A DNA stretch of 64,000 bases from CAG-884 sp964384115 (GTDB lineage: Bacteria; Bacillota_I; Bacilli_A; RF39; UBA660), in NCBI GenBank assembly GCA_964384115.1, contig CAYLJU010000004.1, positions 1 through 64,000 on the forward strand. The letters are read 5' to 3'. Every line of letters begins with the position of its first letter. The stretch's first letter is position 1. The notes under the pieces were generated by a model. The model made no database searches. It was given only the letters and a program-made list of their open reading frames with translations, and was not told where the DNA came from. Shown piece by piece: positions 7,635 to 17,623 of this stretch. The position numbers were made by a program, and so were the translations under genes.

Positions 7635-10600
7635 ATGTTAAAATTATTTGATATTAAGAAATTTCCTAATAAAATAGGTGGTCTTAATGAGGAGTTAAAA
7701 GCAAATTATATAATAGAATTATATAAAAAATTTGGTTCTATTTTGGTAGTTACTGATACTCTTTATGAGGCTAATAGTTATATGCAATCAATTTCCAAAC
7801 ATGAGGAATGTTTGTTTTTTCCTATGGATGATTTTTTAACCAGTGAAGCTATCGCTATTAGTCCTGAACTTAAGGTTACTAGATTGGAAACTTTGAATGA
7901 GTTAATTCTTAATAATAATCGTATTGTTATAACTAATATGATGGGATATTTAAGATATTTACCTAATCCTGATTTATATAAAAAAGCAAAAATTAAAATT
8001 AAATTGGGAGATAGTATAGATATTAACAAACTTGTTAATAAACTTTATGATTTAGGATATACTAGAGAAAGTTCTGTTAATAAAACGGGTGAAATTGCTG
8101 TTAGAGGTTTTGTTGTTGATATTTTTCCAATTAATTATACCAAGCCTATTCGTATTGAATTTTGGGGTGATAATGTTGATTCTATTAGATATTTTAATGT
8201 TGATTCACAGATGTCTTTAGAAAATATTGGTGAGGTGGAAGTTTTTACTTACACTGAATTTTTATCGGAAAAAACCGCGCCTTTTGAATATAGAGTTCAA
8301 AAAAATTTAAAAGATTATACAAATGTTGTTGGTATTGTTGATTATTTGAAATATAAAAATGTTGTTTTTGATGATTTTGAGAGGTTTAATGAATCATATT
8401 TGAATTTGTTGAATGAAATGATGGAGTATAGTGTTTCTAATGATATTTTAGCTTCTTTTAAATATATGAATGATATTAATGATTATAAATTAGATAATGT
8501 TTTAGATATTAATTCATCTTCTTTAGAAAAATATAATTCATCTAATATTGTTCCTTTTAAAGGATTTGATGATATAAATAAAAGATTGAATGAATATATA
8601 AAAAAAAATAATTTAGTGGTTGTTTATATAAGTTCTATTAATAAAATTAATAAGTTAATGAATGATTTAGAAAATGATAATTCTGTTATAACAGATGAGA
8701 ATAATTTAACAAAAGGAAAAATTAATTTTGTTGTAGGCTCTATAAAAAGTGGTTTTATTTATAAAGATTATGTTGTTATTTCTGAAAATGAAATTTTTAA
8801 TGTAAAAGAAGGTAATTATCAATATAAAACTAATTTTAAAATGGGTTCTAAAATTAGGGATGTTAATAAATTAAATATTGGTGATTATGTAGTTCATTCT
8901 TCATATGGTATTGGTACTTATATGGGAATCAAAACAATTGTTAAAAATGGTATTAAAAAAGATTATTTGCAGATAAATTATCAAGATGATGATAAATTAT
9001 ATGTTCCTGCTTCTAAAATGGAATTTGTTACTAAATATTCATCTGCTGATGGTGTTAAACCTAAAATTAATAAACTTGGTTCTAATGAATGGAATAAAGC
9101 TAAAGCAAGAGCAAGAAAACATATAGAAGAAATGACTAGGGAATTACTTGAATTGTATGCTAAAAGAGAGGCTGCTGTTGGTTTTAGTTTTTTAGACAAT
9201 AAAGAATTACAGGAAGAATTTGATAATGATTTTGCTTATACAGAAACTAGTGATCAAATAAAGGTTGAAGAAGAAATTTCAAAAGATATGGAATCCGTTC
9301 ATCCGATGGATAGATTATTATGTGGTGATGTTGGTTTTGGAAAAACAGAAGTTGCTTTTAGGGCAATGTTTAAAGCAGTTTGTTCTTCTAAACAAGTAGC
9401 TTTGCTCTGTCCAACTACTATTTTATCTAATCAACATTATAAAAATGCTGTTGAAAGATTTAAAAATTTTGATGTTAGAATTTGTTTGATTAATAGATTT
9501 GTTTCTAAAAGAATAATGGAATCTAATATAGAAAAAATACGTAGGGGCGAGATTGATATAGTTATAGGAACTCATAGAATTTTATCAAATGATATTGTTT
9601 TTAAAGATCTTGGTTTACTTGTTATTGATGAGGAACAAAGATTTGGAGTTCGACATAAAGAAAAAATTAAGTCATATAAAAATAATATTGATGTTTTGAC
9701 ATTGTCGGCTACACCTATTCCTAGGACTTTGCAGATGTCTATGACCGGACTTAGAAGTTTATCTTTAATAGAAACTCCTCCTGTTAATAGGTATCCTGTT
9801 CAAACTTACGTTTTGAAAGAAAATAAAACTATAATAAAAGATGCTATATATAAGGAATTATCTAGAGGTGGTCAAATATTTATTTTATATAATTATGTTG
9901 ATAGTATTGAGGATAAAAAAAGAGAAATAGAAGCATTGATTCCTGGATTAAAAATTGTTTTTGCACATGGTAGAATGTCAAAAATTGAACTTGAAGATGT
10001 AATGCAGAAATTTATTAACAAAGAATATGATTGTTTAATTTGTACTACTATAATAGAAACTGGTATTGATATACCAAATGTTAATACTTTGATTATAATG
10101 GATGCAGATCGATTTGGTTTATCACAGTTATATCAAATTAGAGGTCGTGTTGGTAGAAGCAATAGAGTTGCTTATTGTTATTTAATGTATAAACCTGATA
10201 AAAGTTTAAATGAAACTGCTGTTAAGAGACTTAAAGCAATTAAAGAATTTACGGAACTTGGTAGTGGTTTTTCAATTGCAATGCGTGATTTATCGCTTAG
10301 AGGTGCTGGTAGTATTTTAGGTAGTGAACAAGCTGGATTTGTTGATGATATTGGGATTGAACTTTTTATGCAAATGTTGAATGATGAAATTGATAGAATT
10401 AATGGTAAGGAAAAGATTGAAGTTAAAGAGATGCCTTTACTTGATGCTCCTTCATGTGTTGGTGATGATTTAGCGATTGAATCTGATGTAAAACTTCTTA
10501 TTCATAAAAAAATTAATTCTATTGATTCTTTAGAAAGTTTGGAAAATGTTAAACGTGAACTTACTGATAGATTTGGTAAACTTGATGATGATGTTATTAT

Positions 10601-10877
10601 ATATATGTATAGTGAGTGGTTTGAAAAATTAGCAACCGATGTTGTTGATAAAATTAAAGTTAATAAAAATAGTGTTGATGTTGTATTTAATAAAAATATT
10701 ACTAGTAAAATTGATGGTAAGGCTTTATTTATGGATGTTAATAAATTATCTAGAATGTTTAGGTTTAGTATGAAAGATAATTCACTTATTATTACTTTAG
10801 ATACAATAAAACTTGATAAACATTATATTTATTATTTGATTGATTTAGTAAAACTTGTTAAAAAAAGTATAAAATAG
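7635..10877 (+). CDS. mfd: Transcription-repair coupling factor Mfd
   Basis: Mfd displaces stalled RNA polymerase and recruits UvrA. The 1080-residue protein has a degenerate UvrB-like N-terminal half, the RNA-polymerase-interacting domain (beginning about IGDYVVHSSYGIGTYMG, residue 415), then a RecG-like SF2 helicase: Walker A GDVGFGKTEVAFRA, DEEQ box, TLSATPIPRTLQMS and the C-terminal GRVGRS motif, ending with the TRCF domain. It is slightly shorter than the usual 1,150 residues, with no visible break. Ribosome-binding site AGAGG at 7624-7628. Confidence 0.96.
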   Translation: MLKLFDIKKFPNKIGGLNEELKANYIIELYKKFGSILVVTDTLYEANSYMQSISKHEECLFFPMDDFLTSEAIAISPELKVTRLETLNELILNNNRIVITNMMGYLRYLPNPDLYKKAKIKIKLGDSIDINKLVNKLYDLGYTRESSVNKTGEIAVRGFVVDIFPINYTKPIRIEFWGDNVDSIRYFNVDSQMSLENIGEVEVFTYTEFLSEKTAPFEYRVQKNLKDYTNVVGIVDYLKYKNVVFDDFERFNESYLNLLNEMMEYSVSNDILASFKYMNDINDYKLDNVLDINSSSLEKYNSSNIVPFKGFDDINKRLNEYIKKNNLVVVYISSINKINKLMNDLENDNSVITDENNLTKGKINFVVGSIKSGFIYKDYVVISENEIFNVKEGNYQYKTNFKMGSKIRDVNKLNIGDYVVHSSYGIGTYMGIKTIVKNGIKKDYLQINYQDDDKLYVPASKMEFVTKYSSADGVKPKINKLGSNEWNKAKARARKHIEEMTRELLELYAKREAAVGFSFLDNKELQEEFDNDFAYTETSDQIKVEEEISKDMESVHPMDRLLCGDVGFGKTEVAFRAMFKAVCSSKQVALLCPTTILSNQHYKNAVERFKNFDVRICLINRFVSKRIMESNIEKIRRGEIDIVIGTHRILSNDIVFKDLGLLVIDEEQRFGVRHKEKIKSYKNNIDVLTLSATPIPRTLQMSMTGLRSLSLIETPPVNRYPVQTYVLKENKTIIKDAIYKELSRGGQIFILYNYVDSIEDKKREIEALIPGLKIVFAHGRMSKIELEDVMQKFINKEYDCLICTTIIETGIDIPNVNTLIIMDADRFGLSQLYQIRGRVGRSNRVAYCYLMYKPDKSLNETAVKRLKAIKEFTELGSGFSIAMRDLSLRGAGSILGSEQAGFVDDIGIELFMQMLNDEIDRINGKEKIEVKEMPLLDAPSCVGDDLAIESDVKLLIHKKINSIDSLESLENVKRELTDRFGKLDDDVIIYMYSEWFEKLATDVVDKIKVNKNSVDVVFNKNITSKIDGKALFMDVNKLSRMFRFSMKDNSLIITLDTIKLDKHYIYYLIDLVKLVKKSIK

Positions 10878-10917
10878 AATAAATGTTTCACAATATATTT
10901 AGAAAGTGAGGCATTTA

Positions 10918-11421
10918 ATGAAATCTACTGGTGTAGTTAGAAGAATAGATGAACTTGGGAGAATTGTTTTACCAAAAGAAATGAGAAAAATTTTGAAAAT
11001 AAAAGCCGGTGATAATTTAGAAATTTTTATGAATGATGGGGATATTGTTTTGAGTAAATACAATATTTTTGATGATAAAAAAGATTTATTTGATATGCTT
11101 GCTAATTCAGCACTTGGCTATACGAAAAAGAGTGTTGTTATTACGGATACTAGTAGAATAATAGCTGGATGTAAGTATTTGATAGATAAGGATATCAGTG
11201 AAGATTTGGATACTTTAATGTTTTCTAGGACTAGTAAGATTGGTAAAAAGGAAATATGTGTTTGTTCAAATGTGTTAACTAAACATTATTGTTATTCTTC
11301 AATTGTAAGTAATAGTGATGTTTGTGGTATTGTTCTTATTTTTGATGATGATATTACTTCTAGTGATTTTGAACTTTGTAAATTTATATCAAAGTTTATA
11401 TCAAAGTATTTAGAAGATTGA
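10918..11421 (+). CDS. spoVT: SpoVT-like AbrB-family transcription regulator
   Basis: The 167-residue protein begins with a swapped-hairpin AbrB domain (MKSTGVVRRIDELGRIVLPKE) and continues with a GAF-like domain, the architecture of SpoVT, which acts in the forespore under sigma-G in Bacillus. Its place right after mfd is the Bacillus arrangement. ATG 10918 is preceded by GTGAGG (10906-10911); the in-frame GTG at 10906 overlaps that site. AbrB and Abh lack the C-terminal GAF domain, which favours SpoVT. Confidence 0.85.
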   Translation: MKSTGVVRRIDELGRIVLPKEMRKILKIKAGDNLEIFMNDGDIVLSKYNIFDDKKDLFDMLANSALGYTKKSVVITDTSRIIAGCKYLIDKDISEDLDTLMFSRTSKIGKKEICVCSNVLTKHYCYSSIVSNSDVCGIVLIFDDDITSSDFELCKFISKFISKYLED

Positions 11422-11428
11422 GGTTTAT

Positions 11429-11893
11429 ATGAGGTGTTTTGAAAAAGTTAGTTTAGATGAATTTAAAAAATATTATAGCGAGGATTTGTATGATTTTAAG
11501 TTACCCTGCCGTAGTACTAAAAATAGTGCTGGTTATGATTTTTTTTCTCCTTGTGATGTTGTTATAAAAAAAGGAGAAACTTTGAAAATTGTAACTGGTG
11601 TTAAAGCTTGTATGGAATATAGAGATGTTTTATATTTATATATAAGAAGTAGTTTAGCTATTAAGAATAATATTGTTTTAAAAAATTGTGTTGGTGTTAT
11701 TGATGCTGATTATTATAACAATATTGATAATGAAGGTAATATAATTATTGCACTTGAAAATACTGGGGAAGATGATTTTATAATAAAAAAGGGTTCACGT
11801 TTTGCGCAAGGAGTTTTTATGAATTTTTTAGTTACAGATTCTGATAATGTAAGTGAAAATAGAAACGGTGGAATAGGTAGTACTTTACTTTAA
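11429..11893 (+). CDS. dut: dUTP diphosphatase
   Basis: The enzyme converts dUTP to dUMP and keeps uracil out of DNA. All five trimeric dUTPase motifs are visible in 154 residues: SAGYDF, RSSLAIKNNI, GVIDADYYNN-DNEGNI, GSRFAQGVF and the P-loop-like NGGIGST at the C-terminus. The 11-base gap after spoVT and the absence of a promoter suggest co-transcription. Ung is encoded 3.8 kb downstream. Confidence 0.93.
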   Translation: MRCFEKVSLDEFKKYYSEDLYDFKLPCRSTKNSAGYDFFSPCDVVIKKGETLKIVTGVKACMEYRDVLYLYIRSSLAIKNNIVLKNCVGVIDADYYNNIDNEGNIIIALENTGEDDFIIKKGSRFAQGVFMNFLVTDSDNVSENRNGGIGSTLL

Positions 11894-11931
11894 AATTATG
11901 TAAAATGTCGTAAAATGAATTATTATTTCTA

Positions 11932-11961
11932 TTGTTAGTAAGTATTGTTTTATGATAGAAT
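11932..11961 (+). promoter_or_regulatory. Putative sigma-A promoter of the 53-aa gene
   Basis: TTGTTA (11932-11937) and TAGAAT (11956-11961) are 18 bp apart, about 22 bases before the ATG of the short membrane protein and after the dut stop. Confidence 0.45.
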
Positions 11962-11982
11962 AATATTGGTGAGTGAAAATAT

Positions 11983-12144
11983 ATGTTTGAAAATGTTAAT
12001 AGAATTATGTATACTTATGGTTGTGTTATGTTTTTCTTTTTATTAATGACAATTTTAGATTTAAAAACTGTTGATTTGATGTTCTGTTTGACTATGAATA
12101 TTGTTACATTAAAATACATAGTAGGAAAAAATTTTATTTTTTGA
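11983..12144 (+). CDS. Small hydrophobic protein of unknown function (53 aa)
   Basis: ATG 11983 is preceded by GGTGAG (about 11969) at good spacing, and the frame runs to TGA 12142-12144. The product has one or two membrane segments (FFFLLMTILDL and a C-terminal hydrophobic stretch). I do not recognise a family. It has its own promoter candidate and ends two bases before a strong terminator, so it looks like a monocistronic unit, not leftover spacer. Confidence 0.55.
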   Translation: MFENVNRIMYTYGCVMFFFLLMTILDLKTVDLMFCLTMNIVTLKYIVGKNFIF

Positions 12145-12145
12145 T

Positions 12146-12168
12146 GCACTATTTATAGTGCTTTTTTT
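12146..12168 (+). terminator. Rho-independent terminator
   Basis: GCACTAT (12146-12152), a two-base TT loop and ATAGTGC (12155-12161) form a perfect 7-bp stem followed by seven T. The tatD ribosome-binding site GGAGG starts right after the T-run. Confidence 0.9.
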
Positions 12169-12177
12169 GGAGGTTTT

Positions 12178-12921
12178 ATGCTTTTTGATACACATTGTCA
12201 TTTATTTAATGAGTATTATAGTTGTGAAGAAATAAAAAAAATTATTTCTTCTTTTAATGGTTGTTTAATAGTTAGTGGTACTGATGATAAGAGTAATAAA
12301 GAGATTTTAAATCTTAATTATGATAATGTTTTTATTACTTTAGGGATTCATCCAGAGAGTGTTTTAAATTATTCTGAAGATGATTTAAATTTTATTGTTA
12401 ATAATTTAAATAATTCTAGAGTTGTTGGTATTGGTGAAATTGGTCTTGATTATCATTATGGAAAAGAAAATAGAAATTTACAGATTTTGCTTTTTAAAAG
12501 GCAACTCGATATTGCTAGGAAGTATAAAAAAACTGTTGTTATTCATAGTAGGGATGCTATTGATGATACAATTAATATTCTAAAAGAATATAAAGATGTT
12601 AAAAAAATATTGCATTGTTATAGTGGTAGTTTAGAGTCTGCTTTACAATTAATTAACCTTGATACTTATTTTGGTGTTGGTGGAGTTGTCACTTTTAAAA
12701 ATAGTTCTAAACTTGTTTCTACTATTGAAAATATACCTTTAGAGAGGATTGTTTTAGAAACAGATAGTCCTTATTTAAGTCCTATTAGAGGTGATAAAAA
12801 TGTTCCTAATAATGTTTTAATTGTTGCTAAAAAAATAGCAGAGATTAAAAATATTTCTTTGGAAGAAGTTATTAGTACTACTAGTTCTACGGCTAGGTAT
12901 TTGTTTGACTTAGATAATTAA
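12178..12921 (+). CDS. tatD: TatD family metal-dependent DNase
   Basis: The 247-residue TIM-barrel hydrolase has the metal ligands DTHCHL at the start, EIGLDYH (near residue 86), VIHSRDA, HCYSG and the C-terminal ETDSPYLSP. GGAGG lies four bases upstream of the ATG. Gene position before a 3D-domain protein and rsmA is that of Bacillus yabD. Confidence 0.94.
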   Translation: MLFDTHCHLFNEYYSCEEIKKIISSFNGCLIVSGTDDKSNKEILNLNYDNVFITLGIHPESVLNYSEDDLNFIVNNLNNSRVVGIGEIGLDYHYGKENRNLQILLFKRQLDIARKYKKTVVIHSRDAIDDTINILKEYKDVKKILHCYSGSLESALQLINLDTYFGVGGVVTFKNSSKLVSTIENIPLERIVLETDSPYLSPIRGDKNVPNNVLIVAKKIAEIKNISLEEVISTTSSTARYLFDLDN

Positions 12922-12950
12922 TTAGTGTATCATATATATTGAGGTGAGTC

Positions 12951-13595
12951 ATGAAAAAGAGACTTGTTGATGTTATGTATGTTTTGTTTTCATGTGCTTT
13001 AATATATGGAATTAATAGATATACAAATAGAGATATTATTCAAACAGAAATTATTAAATATGATGTTATTACTACGTATGATGATTCGATTCCAAAAGAT
13101 AATAAAAATGTAATTGTTGAAGGAAAAAATGGTAAGATTGTTACTAATTTAACAACTGGAGAAGTTACTGTTTTTGAGATGGTTTCTGAAGAAGTTGTAA
13201 TTGGTACTGGTCCTAAAGCTGATTATGTTGGTAGATTAACTGGTTATGGTCCAGATTGCCCTGGATGTTCTGGCGTGTTGTATTGTCCTGATAGTGATGG
13301 AGTTTATCATTATTTGACTAATGATATTAATAGTACTTTTTTTTATGATAAAGAGTATGGTAATGTTAGAATTTTAGCAAGTGATCCAACTTTGTTTCCT
13401 TGTGGAACTATTATTCATATTGTTAATGATAATTTGGATATTTATGGTGTTTGTTTAGATACTGGTATTGCTATGAGAGAAGCGTGGCGCAATTATGGGA
13501 ATGTACTTATAGATTTGGCTTTTACTAGTGAGGCTGCTGCTAATCATATTACAAATAATAATACTAAATTTACTGTTTTAAGGTGGGGATGGTAA
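12951..13595 (+). CDS. Membrane-anchored 3D-domain protein (YabE-like)
   Basis: The 214-residue protein starts with an uncleaved-looking membrane helix (residues 4-24). A short segment (VVIGTG) resembles the end of a G5 domain. The C-terminal half carries the 3D fold related to lytic transglycosylase MltA: LTGYGPDCPGCSG, ASDPTLFPCGT and the acidic GVCLDTGIAM. Such proteins act on or near peptidoglycan. Location between tatD and rsmA is that of yabE, although the domain set is much reduced. Two extra cysteine pairs sit around the active-site loops. Confidence 0.75.
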   Translation: MKKRLVDVMYVLFSCALIYGINRYTNRDIIQTEIIKYDVITTYDDSIPKDNKNVIVEGKNGKIVTNLTTGEVTVFEMVSEEVVIGTGPKADYVGRLTGYGPDCPGCSGVLYCPDSDGVYHYLTNDINSTFFYDKEYGNVRILASDPTLFPCGTIIHIVNDNLDIYGVCLDTGIAMREAWRNYGNVLIDLAFTSEAAANHITNNNTKFTVLRWGW

Positions 13596-14387
13596 TTGGA
13601 TTTTAATTTTAAAAAAAAGTATGGTCAGAATTTTTTGAATGATAAACGAATTATTGATAGTATTGTATTTAAATCTGGCGCTGATGAATCTACTTTGGTT
13701 ATTGAAGTTGGTCCTGGTGCTGGTGCTTTAACGAAAGAACTTGCAAAAGTTTCTGGTCATGTTATTGCTTTTGAGATTGATGAATCTTTAAAATCTATTC
13801 TTGATTCTAATTTAAGTGAATATAATAATATTGATATTATATATGGTGATTTTTTGAATATTGATGTTAATAGAATAATTGGTAAGTATAATTATTCTAA
13901 TAAAATAATGGTTTCTAATTTGCCATATTATATTACGACACCAATAATTTTAAAATTTATAAATGAAAAAATAGATGTTTCTAAATTGGTTGTAATGGTT
14001 CAAAAAGAAGTTGCTGATAGATTTAATGCTTCTGTTGGCACGAAAGAATATAATTCTCTTACTGTTTTTTTAAATTATTATTTTGATATAAAAAAATTAG
14101 TAAATGTTCCAAGGACTGTTTTTGTTCCTAAACCAAATGTTGATAGTGTGGTTATAGAACTTGTTAAAAAAGAAAAAAGATTATCTGTAAATAATGAGGA
14201 GTTTTTCTTTAAATTGGTTAGAGATAGTTTTAAATTTAAGAGAAAAACTTTAAAAAATAATTTGATTGGTTATGATTTAGATAGAATAGAAAAAATTTTA
14301 AAGGAAAATGGTTATGATTTATCAGTTAGGGCTGAAGCTTTAAGCTTAGATATGTTTGTAAAGATTGCTAATGGGATGGATATATGA
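13596..14387 (+). CDS. rsmA: 16S rRNA dimethyladenosine transferase RsmA/KsgA
   Basis: RsmA dimethylates A1518 and A1519 of 16S rRNA. The 263-residue protein shows KKYGQNFLND, the SAM loop EVGPGAGALTKEL, the catalytic NLPYYITTPI and the C-terminal helical domain with FKFKRKTLKNNL. The start is TTG 13596: AGGTGGGG (13581-13588) is seven bases upstream and no other start fits the conserved N-terminus. It overlaps the next gene by four bases. Confidence 0.95.
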   Translation: MDFNFKKKYGQNFLNDKRIIDSIVFKSGADESTLVIEVGPGAGALTKELAKVSGHVIAFEIDESLKSILDSNLSEYNNIDIIYGDFLNIDVNRIIGKYNYSNKIMVSNLPYYITTPIILKFINEKIDVSKLVVMVQKEVADRFNASVGTKEYNSLTVFLNYYFDIKKLVNVPRTVFVPKPNVDSVVIELVKKEKRLSVNNEEFFFKLVRDSFKFKRKTLKNNLIGYDLDRIEKILKENGYDLSVRAEALSLDMFVKIANGMDI

Positions 14388-15682
14388 TTGATATTATTAA
14401 TAATTATTTGTGGTCTATAGTTGTTGTTTTGATGATTATTGCTTCTATTTATTTTTCTTTTAAATTAAAAGGTGCTCAATTTAATTTTAAAGAAATGTTT
14501 AAAAATGTTATTAAAAATGATTCAAATTCAAAGGTTTCACCTTTTAGTTCACTTATGCTTTCACTTGCTGGAAGGATTGGTGTTGGAAGTATCAGTGGTG
14601 TTGCTTTAGCAATTTATGTTGGTGGAAGTGGGGCGATATTTTGGCTTTGGATTATGGCTTTTATTGGCTCTATTTTAACTTTTTGTGAAACTGTTTTAGC
14701 ATCAAAATACCATGTTAAAGATTCAAGTGTTTTTGTTGGTGGTCCTTCATATTATATAGAAAAAGGTCTAAAAAAAAGATGGCTTGGTATTTTATATTCA
14801 ATTTTAATAATTGTTGCTTATGTTTGTCTTTTTATTGCTATTCAGTCTAATACAATTACAAAGTCTCTTATAAGTTTTGAGACTTTGTCTAAAATTGATT
14901 ATTTACCATATATATCTGGTTTAATTCTTGCTATTATGATTTTTTTAGTTATATTTGGTGGTATTGAAAGAATAACTAATATTACTAATAAACTTGTACC
15001 GGTTATGGGAATATTTTATTTATTTTTAGCTTTTTTTGTAATTTTTTCAAATATTAGTGATGTTCCAAATATTTTTATTAATATTTTTAAGAATGCTTTT
15101 TCATTGAAAGCTGGTATTGGTGGTTTGATTGGAAATGTTATTTTAGTAGGTGTTAAAAGGAGTATTTTCTCTAGTGAAGCTGGTATAGGTACTGGTTCTA
15201 TTGCTTCAAGTGTTAGTAATACTAAATATTCTGCTTCGCTTGGATATGTGCAGATGCTTGGTATTTATATAACTAGTTTAGTAATATGTACGGCAACTGC
15301 TATGATTGTTTTACTTGGTCCTAGTTTAATTCCTATGGCTGATGCTAATGGTATTGAATTTGCTCAAAATGCTTTTGAATTTCATTTTGGTTCTTTTGGT
15401 TCTATATCTTTATTTGCATGTGTTTTTATGTTTAGTTTTTCAACTATTTTAACTGGTTATTATTATGGTGAAACTTGTTTTAAGCATATATTTAAAAGAA
15501 GTAGTATTATGATTAAAATTGTTACAATTATTGTTGTATTTTTAGGTTCTATTGTTTCAAGTAATATTTTATGGGGTCTTGTTGATATGTTTATTGCTTT
15601 TTTAGCGCTTATAAATATTTACTCGATGATAGCTTTACGGAAAGATGTTTATTTGGAATATGAGAAGTATGGTGATAGATAA
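14384..15682 (+). CDS. Sodium:alanine/glycine symporter (AGCS family)
   Basis: A 432-residue integral membrane protein with about ten membrane segments. The AGCS motifs are visible: RIGVGSISGVALAI near residue 64, GAIFWLWIMAFIGS, and the conserved SSEAGIGTGSIASSV near residue 266. It imports alanine or glycine with Na+. It overlaps rsmA (ATGA) and ends in the first base of ung, so it is embedded in the housekeeping operon. Confidence 0.9.
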   Translation: MIDIINNYLWSIVVVLMIIASIYFSFKLKGAQFNFKEMFKNVIKNDSNSKVSPFSSLMLSLAGRIGVGSISGVALAIYVGGSGAIFWLWIMAFIGSILTFCETVLASKYHVKDSSVFVGGPSYYIEKGLKKRWLGILYSILIIVAYVCLFIAIQSNTITKSLISFETLSKIDYLPYISGLILAIMIFLVIFGGIERITNITNKLVPVMGIFYLFLAFFVIFSNISDVPNIFINIFKNAFSLKAGIGGLIGNVILVGVKRSIFSSEAGIGTGSIASSVSNTKYSASLGYVQMLGIYITSLVICTATAMIVLLGPSLIPMADANGIEFAQNAFEFHFGSFGSISLFACVFMFSFSTILTGYYYGETCFKHIFKRSSIMIKIVTIIVVFLGSIVSSNILWGLVDMFIAFLALINIYSMIALRKDVYLEYEKYGDR

Positions 15683-16329
15683 TGTTTGGTAATGATTGGG
15701 ATAATGTTCTTGGTGATGTTTTAAATGAAAAATGGTTTTGTGATTTGATTGAATCTGTAAGATGTGAATATTCTAAAAAAACTATTTTTCCTTTAGAGCA
15801 AAATATATTTAATGCTTTTATATATACTCCATTTAAAGAAGTTAAAGTTGTTATATTGGGTCAAGATCCATATCATGGTGTTGGTGAAGCCCATGGCCTT
15901 TCTTTTTCTGTTAGAGAAGGTGTTAAGACACCTCCTTCTTTATCTAATATTTTTAAAGAATTAGAAGATGATTTAGGCGTTAAGAGAACAAAAACTGATT
16001 TATCTGATTGGGCTTATCAGGGGGTATTACTTTTAAATTCTATTTTAACTGTTGAAAAGGACAAACCTTTATCTCATTCTTTTTTAAATTGGGAGAAGTT
16101 TACTGATGTTGTTATTAAAAAATTATCTGATAGAGGAAATGTTATTTTTGTTCTATGGGGAAGTTTTGCAAGAAATAAAAAAAACTTGATTAACTTAAAT
16201 AAAAATTATATAATAGAAAGCGTACATCCATCACCTTTGTCTTGTTATAGAGGTTTTTTTGGAAGTAAACCATTTTCTAAAATTAATAATATTTTGAAGA
16301 AAAATGGTTTTGAAGAAATAAAGTGGTGA
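15682..16329 (+). CDS. ung: Uracil-DNA glycosylase
   Basis: Family 1 UDG, 215 residues. The catalytic water-activating loop GQDPYHG, the NIFKEL segment, LLLNSILTV and the Leu-intercalation loop HPSPLSCYRGFFG are intact. It removes uracil from DNA and complements the dUTPase at 11429. The start overlaps the preceding stop by one base. Confidence 0.96.
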   Translation: MFGNDWDNVLGDVLNEKWFCDLIESVRCEYSKKTIFPLEQNIFNAFIYTPFKEVKVVILGQDPYHGVGEAHGLSFSVREGVKTPPSLSNIFKELEDDLGVKRTKTDLSDWAYQGVLLLNSILTVEKDKPLSHSFLNWEKFTDVVIKKLSDRGNVIFVLWGSFARNKKNLINLNKNYIIESVHPSPLSCYRGFFGSKPFSKINNILKKNGFEEIKW

Positions 16330-16332
16330 CAT

Positions 16333-17622
16333 ATGAAGAAAGCTTTTGATTTTTTATTGAATACTTTAGATGGCAATGTTGTTATTGCTTGTTCTGGTGG
16401 GCCAGATTCGATGGCTCTTTTTGATATTTTATTAAAAGTAAGGAATATAAAAAAAATTAATGTTGTTTGTGCTCATGTGAATCATAAAGTGAGAAAAGAA
16501 AGTGATTTTGAGGAACAAATGGTTCATAATTTTTGTTTAAAAAATAATGTTCCTTTTGAATTACTTACTATTGATAAATATGATGGTTATAATTTTGAGG
16601 CTGAAGCAAGGGATAAAAGATATAGTTTTTTTGAGGATGTTCTTCATAAATATAATTATAAATATTTATTAACTGCACATCATGGTGATGATTTAATGGA
16701 AACTGTTTTATATAGAATTGTTAGGGGTTCTAGTTTAGATGGATATGCAGGATTCAAGTATATTTCAAAGAGAAGTGATTATACTATTTTAAGACCTCTT
16801 ATTTGGTATACTAAAGAAGATATTAATTCATATGTTAAAAAAAATAACATCCCTTATGCTATTGATTGTACTAATAATGATACTAAGTATTTGCGCAATA
16901 AATTTAGACATTTTGTTATTCCAATATATAAAGAAGTAAATAAGAATGCACATTTAAAATTTTTACAGTTTTCTTCTCTTTTAAATAAGTATGATAGTTT
17001 TGTTAACAAATATGTTGATAATATATATCATAGTATTGTATCTGATTATGTTGATATTTCTTTACTTCTTAAGGAAGATGATTTGATTATTGATAATATT
17101 ATTTATAGATATTTATGTAGTGTTTCTACTGATATCAATAATCGCCATATTGATTTAGTTAAAAAATTTATTCTTTCTGATAAAAAAAATGGTTTTATTA
17201 ATTTACCTGGTATTACTTTAGAAAGAAAATATGACAAACTTATGGTATTTAATGATAATTCTTTTAGTTATTTATTTGAAATAAAAGATAATATCAAATT
17301 ACCTAATAATATGGTTCTAAAAAAAATTGGTGATACCACAGATAATTCAAATTATGTCTGTAAGTTAGATTTTGATGAAATAAAGTTACCTTTATATGTT
17401 AGAAATTATAAAAAAGGTGATAAAATGGATGTAAAAAATGGTTATAATAAGAAAATAAGTGATATTTTTATTGATAGTAAAATAAGTGATAGGGATATGT
17501 TTCCTGTTGTTGTTGATAGTCTTGGTAACGTTTTGTGGTTACCTGGATTAAAAAAATCAAAGTTTTGTAAAACAAATGGTGAAAAGTATGATATAATACT
17601 TTTATATTGTGTGGAGGAATAA
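16333..17622 (+). CDS. tilS: tRNA(Ile)-lysidine synthetase TilS
   Basis: TilS changes C34 to lysidine in tRNA-Ile(CAU). The P-loop SGGPDSM is near residue 22. HVNHKVRKES, HHGDDLMETVL and RPLIWYTKEDI follow, with the C-terminal TilS domain around residues 350-425. Length is 429. The gene normally between tilS and ftsH (hpt) is missing here. Confidence 0.93.
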   Translation: MKKAFDFLLNTLDGNVVIACSGGPDSMALFDILLKVRNIKKINVVCAHVNHKVRKESDFEEQMVHNFCLKNNVPFELLTIDKYDGYNFEAEARDKRYSFFEDVLHKYNYKYLLTAHHGDDLMETVLYRIVRGSSLDGYAGFKYISKRSDYTILRPLIWYTKEDINSYVKKNNIPYAIDCTNNDTKYLRNKFRHFVIPIYKEVNKNAHLKFLQFSSLLNKYDSFVNKYVDNIYHSIVSDYVDISLLLKEDDLIIDNIIYRYLCSVSTDINNRHIDLVKKFILSDKKNGFINLPGITLERKYDKLMVFNDNSFSYLFEIKDNIKLPNNMVLKKIGDTTDNSNYVCKLDFDEIKLPLYVRNYKKGDKMDVKNGYNKKISDIFIDSKISDRDMFPVVVDSLGNVLWLPGLKKSKFCKTNGEKYDIILLYCVEE

Positions 17623-17623
17623 T

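Noticed and set aside
7778..8029. Minus-strand ORFs inside mfd, holB/ricT and ftsH
   Set aside because: All lie antisense to long conserved genes, lack ribosome-binding sites and encode low-complexity Ile/Ser/Asn-rich peptides, as expected from AT-rich codon patterns.
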